From contig JADKEK010000009.1 in the NCBI GenBank assembly GCA_016718035.1, positions 124,001 through 188,000 on the forward strand: 64,000 nucleotides of DNA. Reading direction: 5' to 3'. Of the stretch, positions 18,134 through 27,091 are shown in pieces. A model generated the notes under the pieces. That model did not search any database. It was not told the DNA's origin and saw only the letters and a list, made by a program, of their open reading frames with translations. Origin of the DNA: Bacteroidota bacterium. Its GTDB lineage: Bacteria; Bacteroidota; Bacteroidia; Chitinophagales; BACL12. The number at the start of each line of letters is the position of its first letter. Positions within the stretch are counted from its first letter, which is position 1. A program made the translations under genes and the position numbers.

Positions 18134-19420
18134 TTACGACAACCGATAAGTTGCGGCTATTTGTTCCGGTGTAATAACTTCAAACTTGTTTTCGCGAATA
18201 AACTGCAGAATAGTTTTGTAAGTAGTTATCCAACCGGTATCTGCATAATCAAAGAAATAATTATTGTGCCATAATACGGATATCAAGGCGTTGGATTTGT
18301 TGTTCTCCAAAAATTGCAAAATGGTGTTTGCTGCTTGTTGTGCATTTTGACCATTGTAATATTTCAACGTAGTATCCATTACATGTAATGGCACTTCAAT
18401 AAATGCGTAAGGAGATTTAGTGGTAAAATTAAATGGCTGTATAGGTAAACCATAACTATTTCTAAACCCAATATTTTCAGGGAAACCCATCGTGCAGTCT
18501 ATTTGCACTCCGGCATTTTGTAAAGCTTCAAATGTTGTTGGTAATTCGGTAAGCAGATAATGATTACGGTTGATGATAGTACCGGATGTGTTTAAACGTT
18601 TCAGTTCATTTTCAAATGTATCTTTGCCTGCACTTTTATGTAAGCCGTTTGTCCAGCCCCGAGAGGTAATTTCATTCACTACTCGTTGAACATTGTTATC
18701 TTTAAAATTATAATCTGCATTGTTAATATTTCTTGTGCCCTTACCCTGATTAACCAACCAAAAAAATGTGGACCTTACATCATATTCATCCTCAATATCC
18801 ATAATCTTATTCAGCAGCAAATAATCAGGTGTTTTGATATAATGATTAAACAAAAGCTGCATCAAAGTGCCAATACGCATTTTTTTAATCAGGTGTGCAT
18901 AGTTATCTCCAAAAGCACCGTAAACAGAATCGATATCATGCGATAGGAAAAATGCAGTTGGTCTTACTTTTTTTGAAATAATTGCCTGCAATTTCGGCAT
19001 GGATAAATACAATTGGTCAAAATAATCTGCTACCAGGTTTTGCTGGTGAATACCATAATGATGTTGAACACTGATTTCAAATGGAAATCGGTTATACTTA
19101 TCAGGATAATAATCCGCATACTCCTGCAAATAACTCAGCAAATAAAAACAAGAGCTTAAATAATCCGGTTTGTTAGATGCAGTAAAATGTAATGGTGAAG
19201 TTCTGAAATACGCTTTAAATTGTTTATCCCCACTTTCATACGTATTTCGAAAAAAATGGGAAACTTGTATATCGCCTAATCCATGCTCAGCAACATAAAT
19301 ATCATAATTTTCAGTAACCACTTCCACTTTAAATCCGATATACTGACCGAACACCTGCAGTGTCCAGGTGTATTCAGCCAACAATGCGGAATCTATGCGG
19401 AATTTAATAGTTGGATGCAA
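18134..19420 (-). CDS. polysaccharide deacetylase family protein
   Basis: 428 residues with a Bacteroidota-type N-terminal extension of about 150 residues before the deacetylase (NodB-like) fold. The metal-binding motif begins FFLSHDIDSVYG near residue 160, giving His and the Asp pair; a later GLHKSAGKDTF corresponds to the second motif where the His ligands usually lie, and LWHNNYFFDY near residue 390 to the last catalytic His. It would remove acyl groups from a surface or cell-wall sugar polymer. The exact polymer is unknown. No signal peptide is apparent, so its compartment is uncertain. Confidence 0.8.
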   Translation of the reverse strand: MHPTIKFRIDSALLAEYTWTLQVFGQYIGFKVEVVTENYDIYVAEHGLGDIQVSHFFRNTYESGDKQFKAYFRTSPLHFTASNKPDYLSSCFYLLSYLQEYADYYPDKYNRFPFEISVQHHYGIHQQNLVADYFDQLYLSMPKLQAIISKKVRPTAFFLSHDIDSVYGAFGDNYAHLIKKMRIGTLMQLLFNHYIKTPDYLLLNKIMDIEDEYDVRSTFFWLVNQGKGTRNINNADYNFKDNNVQRVVNEITSRGWTNGLHKSAGKDTFENELKRLNTSGTIINRNHYLLTELPTTFEALQNAGVQIDCTMGFPENIGFRNSYGLPIQPFNFTTKSPYAFIEVPLHVMDTTLKYYNGQNAQQAANTILQFLENNKSNALISVLWHNNYFFDYADTGWITTYKTILQFIRENKFEVITPEQIAATYRLS

Positions 19421-19543
19421 GTGATGTATTTATGGCTAAATTATAAAAATAAAAAAACAGTGTTGCCATTGAGTAGACTTAAATGAACAACACTGTCGCA
19501 CTACCATGTGAAATTTTGGAATGAATGGTAATTCACCCGAAAT

Positions 19544-21097
19544 TTAAATATCAAATTTTATTCCTTGTGCCAATGGCAAACTTGTTGAATAATTAATCGT
19601 ATTCGTTTGTCTGCGCATATAAGCTTTCCATGCATCAGAGCCACTTTCGCGGCCACCACCGGTTTCTTTTTCACCACCAAATGCGCCGCCAATTTCTGCA
19701 CCGCTGGTACCAATATTTACGTTCGCAATACCACAATCACTACCTGCCTGCGATAAAAAATATTCTGTTTCCTGAATATTATTCGACATAATTGCAGATG
19801 ATAATCCCTGCGGCACATCATTGTGTTTTGCAACAGCTTCCTGAATTGTTTTATATTTCATTACATATAGAATCGGCGCAAATGTTTCATGCTGCACAAT
19901 TTCAAAACTATTATCAGCTTCAATAATACAAGGTTTTACATAACATCCGCTATCATAACCTTCACCTGTGCAAACTCCCCCTTCAACAAGTATTTTTCCG
20001 CCTTCAGCAATTGCTTTTTCAATAGCTGCATTATAATCGTCAACTGCTTTGGTATCAATCAGCGGACCAACATGATTATTTTCATCTAATGGATTTCCGA
20101 TGCGTAACTGAGCATAAGTTTTTTTCAATCGAGCAATTACATCATCATATACTTTTTCATGAATAATTAATCTGCGGGTAGTTGTGCAACGTTGACCTGC
20201 TGTTCCAACAGCACCAAAAACTGCAGCACGAATGGCAATATCCATATTCGCATGTTCCGAAATAATAATGGCATTATTACCACCTAATTCCTGAATTACG
20301 CGACCTAATCTTTCGCCTACAATTGCACCAACACGTTTTCCAACGCGCGTGCTGCCGGTTACCGATAATAATGGCACACGTTTATCTTTTGCAAGCTCCT
20401 CACCTATCGAACTATGTGAAACCATCAAACTGGAAACACCTTCAGGAACATTGTTTGCTTTAAATACTTCAGCAATAATTTTATGTGTAGCAATTGCGCT
20501 CAGTGGCACTTTTGAACTTGGTTTCCAAATACAAACATCGCCGCAAACAAAAGCCAGTGCTGCATTCCAACTCCAAACTGCAACCGGAAAATTAAAGGCA
20601 GAAATAATGCCCACAATACCCAGCGGATGCCATTGTTCATACATGCGGTGCAATGGGCGCTCACTATGCATGGTTAAACCATATAACTGACGACTCAAGC
20701 CCACAGCAAAATCGCAGATATCAATCATTTCCTGCACCTCACCCAAACCTTCCTGGTAACTTTTTCCCATTTCATAACTCACCAATTTGCCGAGATCCTG
20801 TTTATGTGCACGCAATTTTTCACCAATCTGACGCACCACCTCACCCCGTTTTGGAGCTGGCCACATGCGCCATTCTAAAAATGCTGCCTGCGCAGTTTGT
20901 ATAATATGCTCATATTCTTCACGCGAAGCCGAAGAACACGCAGCTATCAAAGCCCCGTCAACCGGCGAATAACTTTCTACCGCATTTCCATCCCCTTTTA
21001 ACCATTTTAATCCGGTGCTAACCCCCGAATTCATTGATTCTACGCCTAAAGCCTTCAATTCGGCCGCTATCTGATGTTGTTTTGTTAAAGTTTCCAT
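19544..21097 (-). CDS. amaB: ALDH7 (antiquitin-type) aldehyde dehydrogenase
   Basis: 517 residues, the usual length. The catalytic Cys lies in GTAGQRCTTTRR near residue 300 and the general-base Glu in ELGGNNA near 267; the GTAGQRCTTTRRL form is characteristic of antiquitin (ALDH7) rather than other ALDH classes. The family oxidises L-aminoadipate 6-semialdehyde (piperideine-6-carboxylate) to aminoadipate in lysine breakdown, using NAD+ in the cytosol. No other lysine-catabolic gene is in the window, so the pathway is inferred from family. A -7 element (minus strand TAACTTTG, 21127-21120) lies 22 nt upstream. The symbol is by similarity of family only. Confidence 0.85.
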   Translation of the reverse strand: METLTKQHQIAAELKALGVESMNSGVSTGLKWLKGDGNAVESYSPVDGALIAACSSASREEYEHIIQTAQAAFLEWRMWPAPKRGEVVRQIGEKLRAHKQDLGKLVSYEMGKSYQEGLGEVQEMIDICDFAVGLSRQLYGLTMHSERPLHRMYEQWHPLGIVGIISAFNFPVAVWSWNAALAFVCGDVCIWKPSSKVPLSAIATHKIIAEVFKANNVPEGVSSLMVSHSSIGEELAKDKRVPLLSVTGSTRVGKRVGAIVGERLGRVIQELGGNNAIIISEHANMDIAIRAAVFGAVGTAGQRCTTTRRLIIHEKVYDDVIARLKKTYAQLRIGNPLDENNHVGPLIDTKAVDDYNAAIEKAIAEGGKILVEGGVCTGEGYDSGCYVKPCIIEADNSFEIVQHETFAPILYVMKYKTIQEAVAKHNDVPQGLSSAIMSNNIQETEYFLSQAGSDCGIANVNIGTSGAEIGGAFGGEKETGGGRESGSDAWKAYMRRQTNTINYSTSLPLAQGIKFDI

Positions 21098-21119
21098 TCT
21101 AATCTTTAAAATTAAGGTG

Positions 21120-21127
21120 CAAAGTTA
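21120..21127 (-). promoter_or_regulatory. -7 element ahead of the ALDH7 gene
   Basis: The minus strand reads TAACTTTG, matching TAnnTTTG, 22 nt before the ATG. No clear -33 box is seen. Confidence 0.45.
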
Positions 21128-21321
21128 CGTCGAATTAACCTAAAAAACAGGTTTCCGGTTCCTCAATCTCGCTCCAAAAAGCTGGAATCCGGTAAAAAAT
21201 CAATTATAATAATTTGTCCCCCACACCAGCTAGTCTGTCAATTAAAATATATTACAAATTCTTATAATTATTCATTTGTGGGCTCCGAGGGCTGTGCTCT
21301 TTGCCTTTCCTCTGTGGTTTC

Positions 21322-21361
21322 GGCTGTTTCCGCCCCGGCGGATGCTTCGCATTAGCACATA
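21322..21361. repeat. direct repeat A, copy 1
   Basis: Begins with the 18 bases GGCTGTTTCCGCCCCGGC, identical at 21590-21607, and ends ATTAGCACATAA, identical at 21621-21632, with a related middle. Confidence 0.7.
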
Positions 21362-21384
21362 ATCATCCTCCGAGGCGGACACAT

Positions 21385-21422
21385 TAATTGGTACATTCAC
21401 ACATCGGTACATTGGTACATCA
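21385..21422. repeat. direct repeat B, copy 1
   Basis: A 38-bp unit beginning TAATTGGTACATTC that matches 21550-21587 at 36 of 38 positions. It contains three GGTACAT words. Confidence 0.75.
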
Positions 21423-21549
21423 TGTAGTTGTTTCTCGCAAAGCTGCAAAGGGTTGGGTTCATATAATGTGTTAATTCAAGTGCGCTAAGCTTTTAAACCA
21501 GGTTCACGCGGAGAAAAAGGGAAAAAGTCGGAGTTGACTACAGGCTGTT

Positions 21550-21587
21550 TAATTGGTACATTCGCACATAGGTACATTGGTACATCA
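21550..21587. repeat. direct repeat B, copy 2
   Basis: Matches 21385-21422 at 36 of 38 positions. It is followed within 3 nt by repeat A copy 2, so the A and B order is reversed relative to the first copies. Confidence 0.75.
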
Positions 21588-21589
21588 AA

Positions 21590-21632
21590 GGCTGTTTCCG
21601 CCCCGGCTGACACTTCGCGCATTAGCACATAA
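21590..21632. repeat. direct repeat A, copy 2
   Basis: Begins with the same 18 bases as 21322-21339. It runs into a series of AGCACAT/AACACAT short units (21624-21655). Confidence 0.7.
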
Positions 21633-21723
21633 GCACATTAACACATCAGCACATTAAACACTTTTTATTAAAATTGCATTACCTTTTCAATTGATAAAGG
21701 CAATTTATATCAAAACGCTAAAC

Positions 21724-22335
21724 ATGTCCAATCGAAGCCCGCAAGTGGATCAGGTAATTTTAAAAGCTGCAGCATTTGCACAACCTATACTCACACATTT
21801 TCGTGACTTAGTGCATGCCGTTTGTCCTGAGGTAGAAGAAAAAATTAAATGGGGAATGCCATTTTTTGTTTATAAAGATGACAACCTCTGTCACATGGCT
21901 GCCTTCAAACAACATTGTGCAATAGGATTTTGGAAAGCAAAATTAATAGACGAAAAATTGGTTGCTAAAGCAAAAACCGAAGAAGCCATGGGTCATTTTG
22001 GTAAAATCACTTCACTGAAAGATTTACCATCAGATAAATTATTAACTAAATGGATTAAAGCAGGCATGCAACTAAACGATGCCGGAATCAAACTCACCAA
22101 ACCACCGGTTGAAAAAAATAAACCTGTTGAAGTTCCTGCTGATATTCAAAAAGTAATCAATAAAAATGCCAAGGCTAAAAAAACATGGATTGCATTTAGC
22201 AACTCACACCGTAAAGAATATATCCAATGGATAACAGAAGCAAAAACTTCCGTTACTAAAGAAAAGAGAATAACTACTATGCTCAAACTACTTGAGGATG
22301 GAAAAGAAAGATATTGGAAATCCGCTAAAAAATAA
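21724..22335 (+). CDS. DUF1801 / YdeI (OmdA)-type protein
   Basis: 203 residues from the ATG at 21724; the frame is open from a TTG at 21691, but the ATG start gives the usual DUF1801 beginning. Residues 10-110 form a DUF1801 domain (EEKIKWGMPFFVYKD, HCAIGFWKA). The last 60 residues match the YdeI/OmpD-associated type (IQKVINKNAKAKKTWIAFSNSHRKEYIQWI, then a KEKRITTML helix). These small cytosolic proteins are widespread; YdeI has been linked to peptide resistance in enterics, but the biochemical role is unknown. It ends at the hairpin at 22344-22371. Confidence 0.75.
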   Translation: MSNRSPQVDQVILKAAAFAQPILTHFRDLVHAVCPEVEEKIKWGMPFFVYKDDNLCHMAAFKQHCAIGFWKAKLIDEKLVAKAKTEEAMGHFGKITSLKDLPSDKLLTKWIKAGMQLNDAGIKLTKPPVEKNKPVEVPADIQKVINKNAKAKKTWIAFSNSHRKEYIQWITEAKTSVTKEKRITTMLKLLEDGKERYWKSAKK

Positions 22336-22343
22336 TAAGTCCC

Positions 22344-22371
22344 GTCGGGGCGAATGATTATTCGCCCCGAC
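22344..22371. terminator. perfect 12-bp hairpin between convergent genes
   Basis: GTCGGGGCGAAT, loop GATT, ATTCGCCCCGAC. It lies between the DUF1801 gene and the M1 peptidase gene, which converge. There is no long T-run after it, so it may be a terminator of weak type or a palindromic repeat. Confidence 0.6.
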
Positions 22372-22380
22372 AGAGTCTAA

Positions 22381-25300
22381 TTAAAATTCCATTTTTCTTG
22401 CAATCTCAAATAAATTCAATGCATTCAAACTAAGCATAAAACTTATTTTATCTCCATACGTATTTACATCATCTACAAACTGATTACTTAAGTCTTCACT
22501 CATCAACAATGGGAAATACATTGCGAAAATATTTTTTGGTAGTTTAATCATAATACCTGCATCGTATTGAAATGCATTATAACCAACAACTTCTGTATTA
22601 GGCGCTACATAGGCAATATCAGCAAAAAGCCCCACAAGCGGAATTCTTGGTATGGCAATATCTAAATTAGCTGCAGCAATTGCACCATCCGATGTTAATC
22701 CTAAATCATAAACAGGCACTTTGAAAAACCCATCGCTTAAACTTATCTGGTTGCTGATAAACATATTTTGGGTATTACGACCTAAGTAAATTTCATCATA
22801 CATATCATCGTAGTAACCATTATTTCCTGCAAGCGTAAAATAGTGTTTATCCGATTCTCCATTTTGTAAAAACGTACCGGCAAATACTCTGACATCAACA
22901 CCGTTTGTAGTTCCAGGGTAATGAATTTTAGTTAAATAGGAAAGTGAAATTTTTGAATAATCATCACCCATTTCTCCGGCTACAAATATGGATTGAGGAA
23001 ATATTTTTGACGGTTTATTAAATCGATACGACAGTTCATTTATCATATATTGCTCCGCAAACGTATTAGTAATTTCACCATTAGGACCTAACTCAAAATA
23101 ATATTCATCTTCATTAATGAACACATTTCTAAATGCAAAACTATGTTTGTGTTTTTGGCTCAAATGTTTTTTGCGAATATCAATTTCTGCTTTAGATTGT
23201 AATCTTGTATAGGAAGGTGTAATTGTTGTTGATTCGCCAACAGTTAATACTTCATATTTATTGTAAGTATAACTTGCAACACTTTCCGAAATCCTCAACC
23301 TGTCGATAAATCCTTTGGCAGGATATAAATTATATCCAATACTTCCCTGACCAACTAATTTTTCAGTTCCGAAAGCATACATTGGCGCTAACACAAAATC
23401 AATAGCAGGAGTTGGTAAAACCGAATTCCATAACGATAAACCCAACATGAATTTATCATTTTCGTTCCAGCCAATAACCGGCGATAAAGTAACTGTTGTT
23501 TTATTCGGATTGTCCACTTTTAATCCCAATAATGTAAGCTTGAATGGCTCAACACGTTTAAATAATCCTGAAGTTTTAATCGTATTATTTTCGCGTTCAT
23601 ATTCAGGAATTGTGCCTTGAGCGTCAATTTTTAAATGCGAAACTTTCCATTCTGGTTTAATATTAAAATATAAAGTCTGACTACCTGTAAATCCTCTGAA
23701 CCAATCGGTGCGTAAAATACTGTCTCCATCCATAACCGCTACTGAAAAAGGTGCAGCTATATCCGACTTGTTGGTAATATCAACCGCAATGGCAGTTTTA
23801 CCTTTTTGCATTTTACTTATTTTGTAATCCACTCCACGAGCATCATTAATCACACCATCAAAAAACCAAGCAAAATTTTCGCCGGTTTCCGCTTCAAACA
23901 GCGCACGCATATCTTCAGGGTAAACATGTTTGAACTGATAAGTGCGATAATATTTACGCATTATTCTGTCAAATTCTTCTTTGCCTAATACATCTTCCAA
24001 ATAACGCATAATATAAGCGCTTTGCATATATACATCAACCCCATAATTAATCATGGTATATTCTGTAGCGTGTAAATTAATACACTGCGCTTTATTTTGA
24101 CGAGCCATTGACTGATACATGTGATATTGCACATTATCTACATTATTTGTATCTACACCTAAATATCCTAAAAAATCGTTTGGAATACCTAATGCATTTG
24201 ACCTCGTATAATAAGTGTCCATGTATCGGTTTTCATAGAAAGAGTTTACACCTTCATCCATCCAGGCATGTTCACGTTCGTTACTGCCAATTATTCCATA
24301 AAACCAATTGTGTCCAACTTCGTGTGTAATCACATTATCTAACGACTCAGCATCGTAATCACCACCTAAAACTGTAACAGTTGGATATTCCATACCACCT
24401 GCACTTTCCACTTCTAAAGTACCATCAACAGCTTGCGCAATATTCCACGGATATTCACCAACATTATCAGAATAAAATAATACCGAACGATTTACATAAT
24501 CACAAGCCTTTTTCCATTCTGCTTTATGTTGATTAGTGAAATACACATAAGTAAGTACAGTGCGTTCCGATTCCGGCAAAACAACTGAACTGCGCATTAC
24601 ATGAAAACGTTTATCGGCAAACCATGCAAAATCATGTGAATTTTTTAATTCATATTGCAATGTTTTTGTTGTTGCTGAAGATGGAGGAAAATCTAAACTT
24701 GTTTCAGTTAATTCAGTTGAAGCAGTTTTATCAGCTAATGCATTTAACCAAGTGAATTCAGATGTTGTTTTTAAATCACCACTGCCGGCAACAACATAAT
24801 TTTCAGGTACTGTAATGCTTACTTTAAAATTGCCAAATTCACTATAAAATTCACCCTGGTCTAAATATGGAATTGGATGCCAGCCATGTTTATCATATAC
24901 CGCCGGTTTTGGATACCATTGTGTAACCTGATATTGTTGCCCAACATGTCCCATCCTGGAAACACATTTTGGCATTTGTACTTTAAAAGGTGTGGTAATA
25001 GTTATAGTTTGTCCGCTTGCTAAAGGGCTGTTCAAAGTAATTTTTGCGATATCCGGATTTTCAGGGTCATAAGTTAAAGGAACTGAAGTGCCATTTACTT
25101 TAAAATCGAGATTATCGATATACCCACGTTCATTGTCTTTCGCAAAGAAAAACTCAGTACTTCCTTGTAACACTTTTTGTTTGGCAAATGCGGTATTGTT
25201 GTCTTTATAGGCATTTGGCCATAAATGAATCCAGATAAAGGTTAGTGCATCAGGCGAGTTATTGGTGTATTGCATGGAAATATTGCCATTTAATACATGA

Positions 25301-25431
25301 TTGATGTCGTCGAGCGATACAGTTATATCATAATCCACATTTTGCTGCCAATAACCTGTTGACTGCGCATTAAGATTTAAGTGTAAATTGAGCACCAATA
25401 TGGTAATAAATGCAAGCACTGATTTATACAT
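22381..25431 (-). CDS. secreted M1-family metallopeptidase
   Basis: 1016 residues. A signal peptide (cleavage near LNAQ, residue 22) is followed by the M1 aminopeptidase N-terminal beta domain. The zinc site is VITHEVGHNWFYGI (HExxH) with the second Glu ligand 19 residues on, in WMDEGVNSFYENRY; the substrate-pocket motif GGMEYP lies about 25 residues before. A beta-rich region of about 400 residues follows to the C-terminus, with alternating patterns and a Phe at the end (IARKMEF) that suggest an outer-membrane barrel-like domain. It probably trims peptides in the periplasm or outside. It lacks a T9SS sorting domain. Confidence 0.85.
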   Translation of the reverse strand: MYKSVLAFITILVLNLHLNLNAQSTGYWQQNVDYDITVSLDDINHVLNGNISMQYTNNSPDALTFIWIHLWPNAYKDNNTAFAKQKVLQGSTEFFFAKDNERGYIDNLDFKVNGTSVPLTYDPENPDIAKITLNSPLASGQTITITTPFKVQMPKCVSRMGHVGQQYQVTQWYPKPAVYDKHGWHPIPYLDQGEFYSEFGNFKVSITVPENYVVAGSGDLKTTSEFTWLNALADKTASTELTETSLDFPPSSATTKTLQYELKNSHDFAWFADKRFHVMRSSVVLPESERTVLTYVYFTNQHKAEWKKACDYVNRSVLFYSDNVGEYPWNIAQAVDGTLEVESAGGMEYPTVTVLGGDYDAESLDNVITHEVGHNWFYGIIGSNEREHAWMDEGVNSFYENRYMDTYYTRSNALGIPNDFLGYLGVDTNNVDNVQYHMYQSMARQNKAQCINLHATEYTMINYGVDVYMQSAYIMRYLEDVLGKEEFDRIMRKYYRTYQFKHVYPEDMRALFEAETGENFAWFFDGVINDARGVDYKISKMQKGKTAIAVDITNKSDIAAPFSVAVMDGDSILRTDWFRGFTGSQTLYFNIKPEWKVSHLKIDAQGTIPEYERENNTIKTSGLFKRVEPFKLTLLGLKVDNPNKTTVTLSPVIGWNENDKFMLGLSLWNSVLPTPAIDFVLAPMYAFGTEKLVGQGSIGYNLYPAKGFIDRLRISESVASYTYNKYEVLTVGESTTITPSYTRLQSKAEIDIRKKHLSQKHKHSFAFRNVFINEDEYYFELGPNGEITNTFAEQYMINELSYRFNKPSKIFPQSIFVAGEMGDDYSKISLSYLTKIHYPGTTNGVDVRVFAGTFLQNGESDKHYFTLAGNNGYYDDMYDEIYLGRNTQNMFISNQISLSDGFFKVPVYDLGLTSDGAIAAANLDIAIPRIPLVGLFADIAYVAPNTEVVGYNAFQYDAGIMIKLPKNIFAMYFPLLMSEDLSNQFVDDVNTYGDKISFMLSLNALNLFEIARKMEF

Positions 25432-25446
25432 AGGTTAAATTTTTGG

Positions 25447-25454
25447 TAAAGATA
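25447..25454 (-). promoter_or_regulatory. -7 element ahead of the M1 peptidase
   Basis: The minus strand reads TATCTTTA, near the consensus TAnnTTTG, 15 nt ahead of the ATG. No clear -33 box. Confidence 0.35.
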
Positions 25455-25519
25455 CAGGTTCCGTTGTTTGCTTCGTTAATGAAACAAACAGCCAAAATGT
25501 TACAGAATAGTTAAACAAC

Positions 25520-25550
25520 ATTGAAACTAATTTTGGAAAAACTAAATTTG
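25520..25550 (+). promoter_or_regulatory. promoter directly abutting the TPR gene start
   Basis: ATTG (25520-25523), exactly 19 nt, TAAATTTG (25543-25550). The first in-frame ATG begins 2 nt after the -7 box, so transcripts should begin at or after it. This argues for a leaderless message starting at the ATG at 25558 or 25561, or for translation from the ATG at 25597. Confidence 0.6.
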
Positions 25551-25551
25551 C

Positions 25552-26973
25552 ATGTATATGATGGATCCGGAGTTTAACGACAGGGAGTTTACTGAAATGG
25601 GCGAATTGATTGAGTTGTTTGAAAAGTACCTCAAATCCAACGAACAACATTTTTTTGATGAGGACAGCCTGGAACGTATTTTAGAATACTACGAAATGCG
25701 CAATTTACCTGAGCGTGCCGAAGCCGTAGCCGATTATGCTATCAACCAAAACCCCTACTCCTCGGACTTCCTGGTGCGCAAGGCTGAATTTCTTGTGAAT
25801 AGAAAAAAGTATAATGAAGCCCTCGATTTATTGGATAAAGCTTACCTGTTCGACAGTCATGAAATAGATATTTATTTACTGCGCTCCGATATTTATATAG
25901 AAACCAACCAGCCTGAAAAAGCCGAAGAAATTTTATTTGAAGCGTTGGAAATGGCTGATGACGAGGAAAAAGACGCAGTTTATGCTGAATTGAGTGATAT
26001 TTATGAAATTCAGGAAAACTTCGACAAAGCGTTTGATTGTTTAGCCAAAGCCTTGTCTATAAACCCTTCCAGCGAAGATGCACTATATAAATTATCGCAT
26101 ATCGTGGATATGACCGATAAATATGATGAAAGTGTAGCCTTACATCTAGCCATTATCGAAAAGGAACCTTATGCCTGGTTGGCTTGGTTCAACCTGGGTA
26201 GAGCCTATATGGGACTAGGGTTGTACGAAAAAGCTATTGAAAGTTTTGAATTCGTGATGGCCATTGATGAAAATTTCGACTTGGTATATCGCGATGCAGC
26301 GGATGTTTACTATCGCATCGAAAATTTCGAAAAAGCGATTTCCATGTTCGAGCAGGCGCATGAAAAGTCCGGTGGCTACGAAGACTACAGCTTTAGGATC
26401 GGATTGTGTTATGAACGACTGGAAAACTATAAATCTGCCCGTTTTCACTTTAGAAAAGCTGCCCGCCAGGACCCATTTTTGAGCGAAGCTTACTTTCGAA
26501 TAGGAGAAACCTATCGCCAGGAAGACCGCTTTGAGCCGGCTTTGGTCAATTACAAGAAAGCTTTGAAGCTTGATGATAGCAATGAAGATTATATCTGCAC
26601 CCTTATCAGCATCTACAAAATGCTGGATCGCGATGAGGATGTTATTTTTTATTTGAAAACACTGGTAAAAACCCGCCCTGATATACTCAGTTATTGGCTG
26701 GATTACATTATCTATTTGATGGAACTTGCCAAATATGAGGAAGTAATTGATGTAATTCACGATGCCATTACCTTAAGTGGTCATTACCCGGAGTATTTTT
26801 ATCTGCAAAGTGCCGCATTGTTTAATACAGGCAAAAGCAGAGAAGCCATTTCTGTCCTGGAACATGCGCTCACCATGGATTACAGCCGACATACCATCCT
26901 TTACGAAGTGTGTAAAGAAGTGGCTATGCGACCTGAATTTCAGAAGGTGATTGGCTTATATAATGCCAATTAA
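25552..26973 (+). CDS. tetratricopeptide-repeat protein
   Basis: 473 residues if started at 25552. From about residue 40 to the end it is a series of roughly 34-residue helical pairs with TPR spacing (for example WLAWFNLGRAYMGLGLYEKAIESFE and EAYFRIGETYRQEDRFEPALVNYKKAL), some twelve repeats. There is no signal peptide or membrane segment, so it should be cytosolic and act as a protein-binding scaffold. The partner is unknown. The start is uncertain: the ATGs at 25552, 25558 and 25561 lie in the promoter's initiation region, and the ATG at 25597 (residue 16) is the first one with a leader. Confidence 0.8.
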   Translation: MYMMDPEFNDREFTEMGELIELFEKYLKSNEQHFFDEDSLERILEYYEMRNLPERAEAVADYAINQNPYSSDFLVRKAEFLVNRKKYNEALDLLDKAYLFDSHEIDIYLLRSDIYIETNQPEKAEEILFEALEMADDEEKDAVYAELSDIYEIQENFDKAFDCLAKALSINPSSEDALYKLSHIVDMTDKYDESVALHLAIIEKEPYAWLAWFNLGRAYMGLGLYEKAIESFEFVMAIDENFDLVYRDAADVYYRIENFEKAISMFEQAHEKSGGYEDYSFRIGLCYERLENYKSARFHFRKAARQDPFLSEAYFRIGETYRQEDRFEPALVNYKKALKLDDSNEDYICTLISIYKMLDRDEDVIFYLKTLVKTRPDILSYWLDYIIYLMELAKYEEVIDVIHDAITLSGHYPEYFYLQSAALFNTGKSREAISVLEHALTMDYSRHTILYEVCKEVAMRPEFQKVIGLYNAN

Positions 26974-27060
26974 CGACAGGAAGCACTTAAATTTTTACAG
27001 TTTTCCACTAAAACCCCTGAGGTTGCAATAGTTATACTTCATACTATGCCTTCCTTTACG

Positions 27061-27068
27061 TAATTTTG
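27061..27068 (+). promoter_or_regulatory. -7 element ahead of the comA-like gene
   Basis: TAATTTTG fits TAnnTTTG and lies 23 nt before the ATG at 27092. A -33 box is not clear. Confidence 0.45.
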
Positions 27069-27091
27069 CGCCGTAACTACTAATTTAATAA

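Larger units (their letters stand above)
21128..21723. other. 596-bp intergenic stretch with internal repeats
   Basis: No reading frame with family resemblance is visible. It holds two pairs of direct repeats arranged in mirrored order (21322/21590 and 21385/21550), runs of GTACATTNGTACAT-like and AGCACATTA-like short units, and fragments such as CTTTGCCTTTCCTCTG that resemble degenerate intergenic repeats I know from many Bacteroidota. It probably is non-coding repeat debris or an expanding repeat region. Confidence 0.5.
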
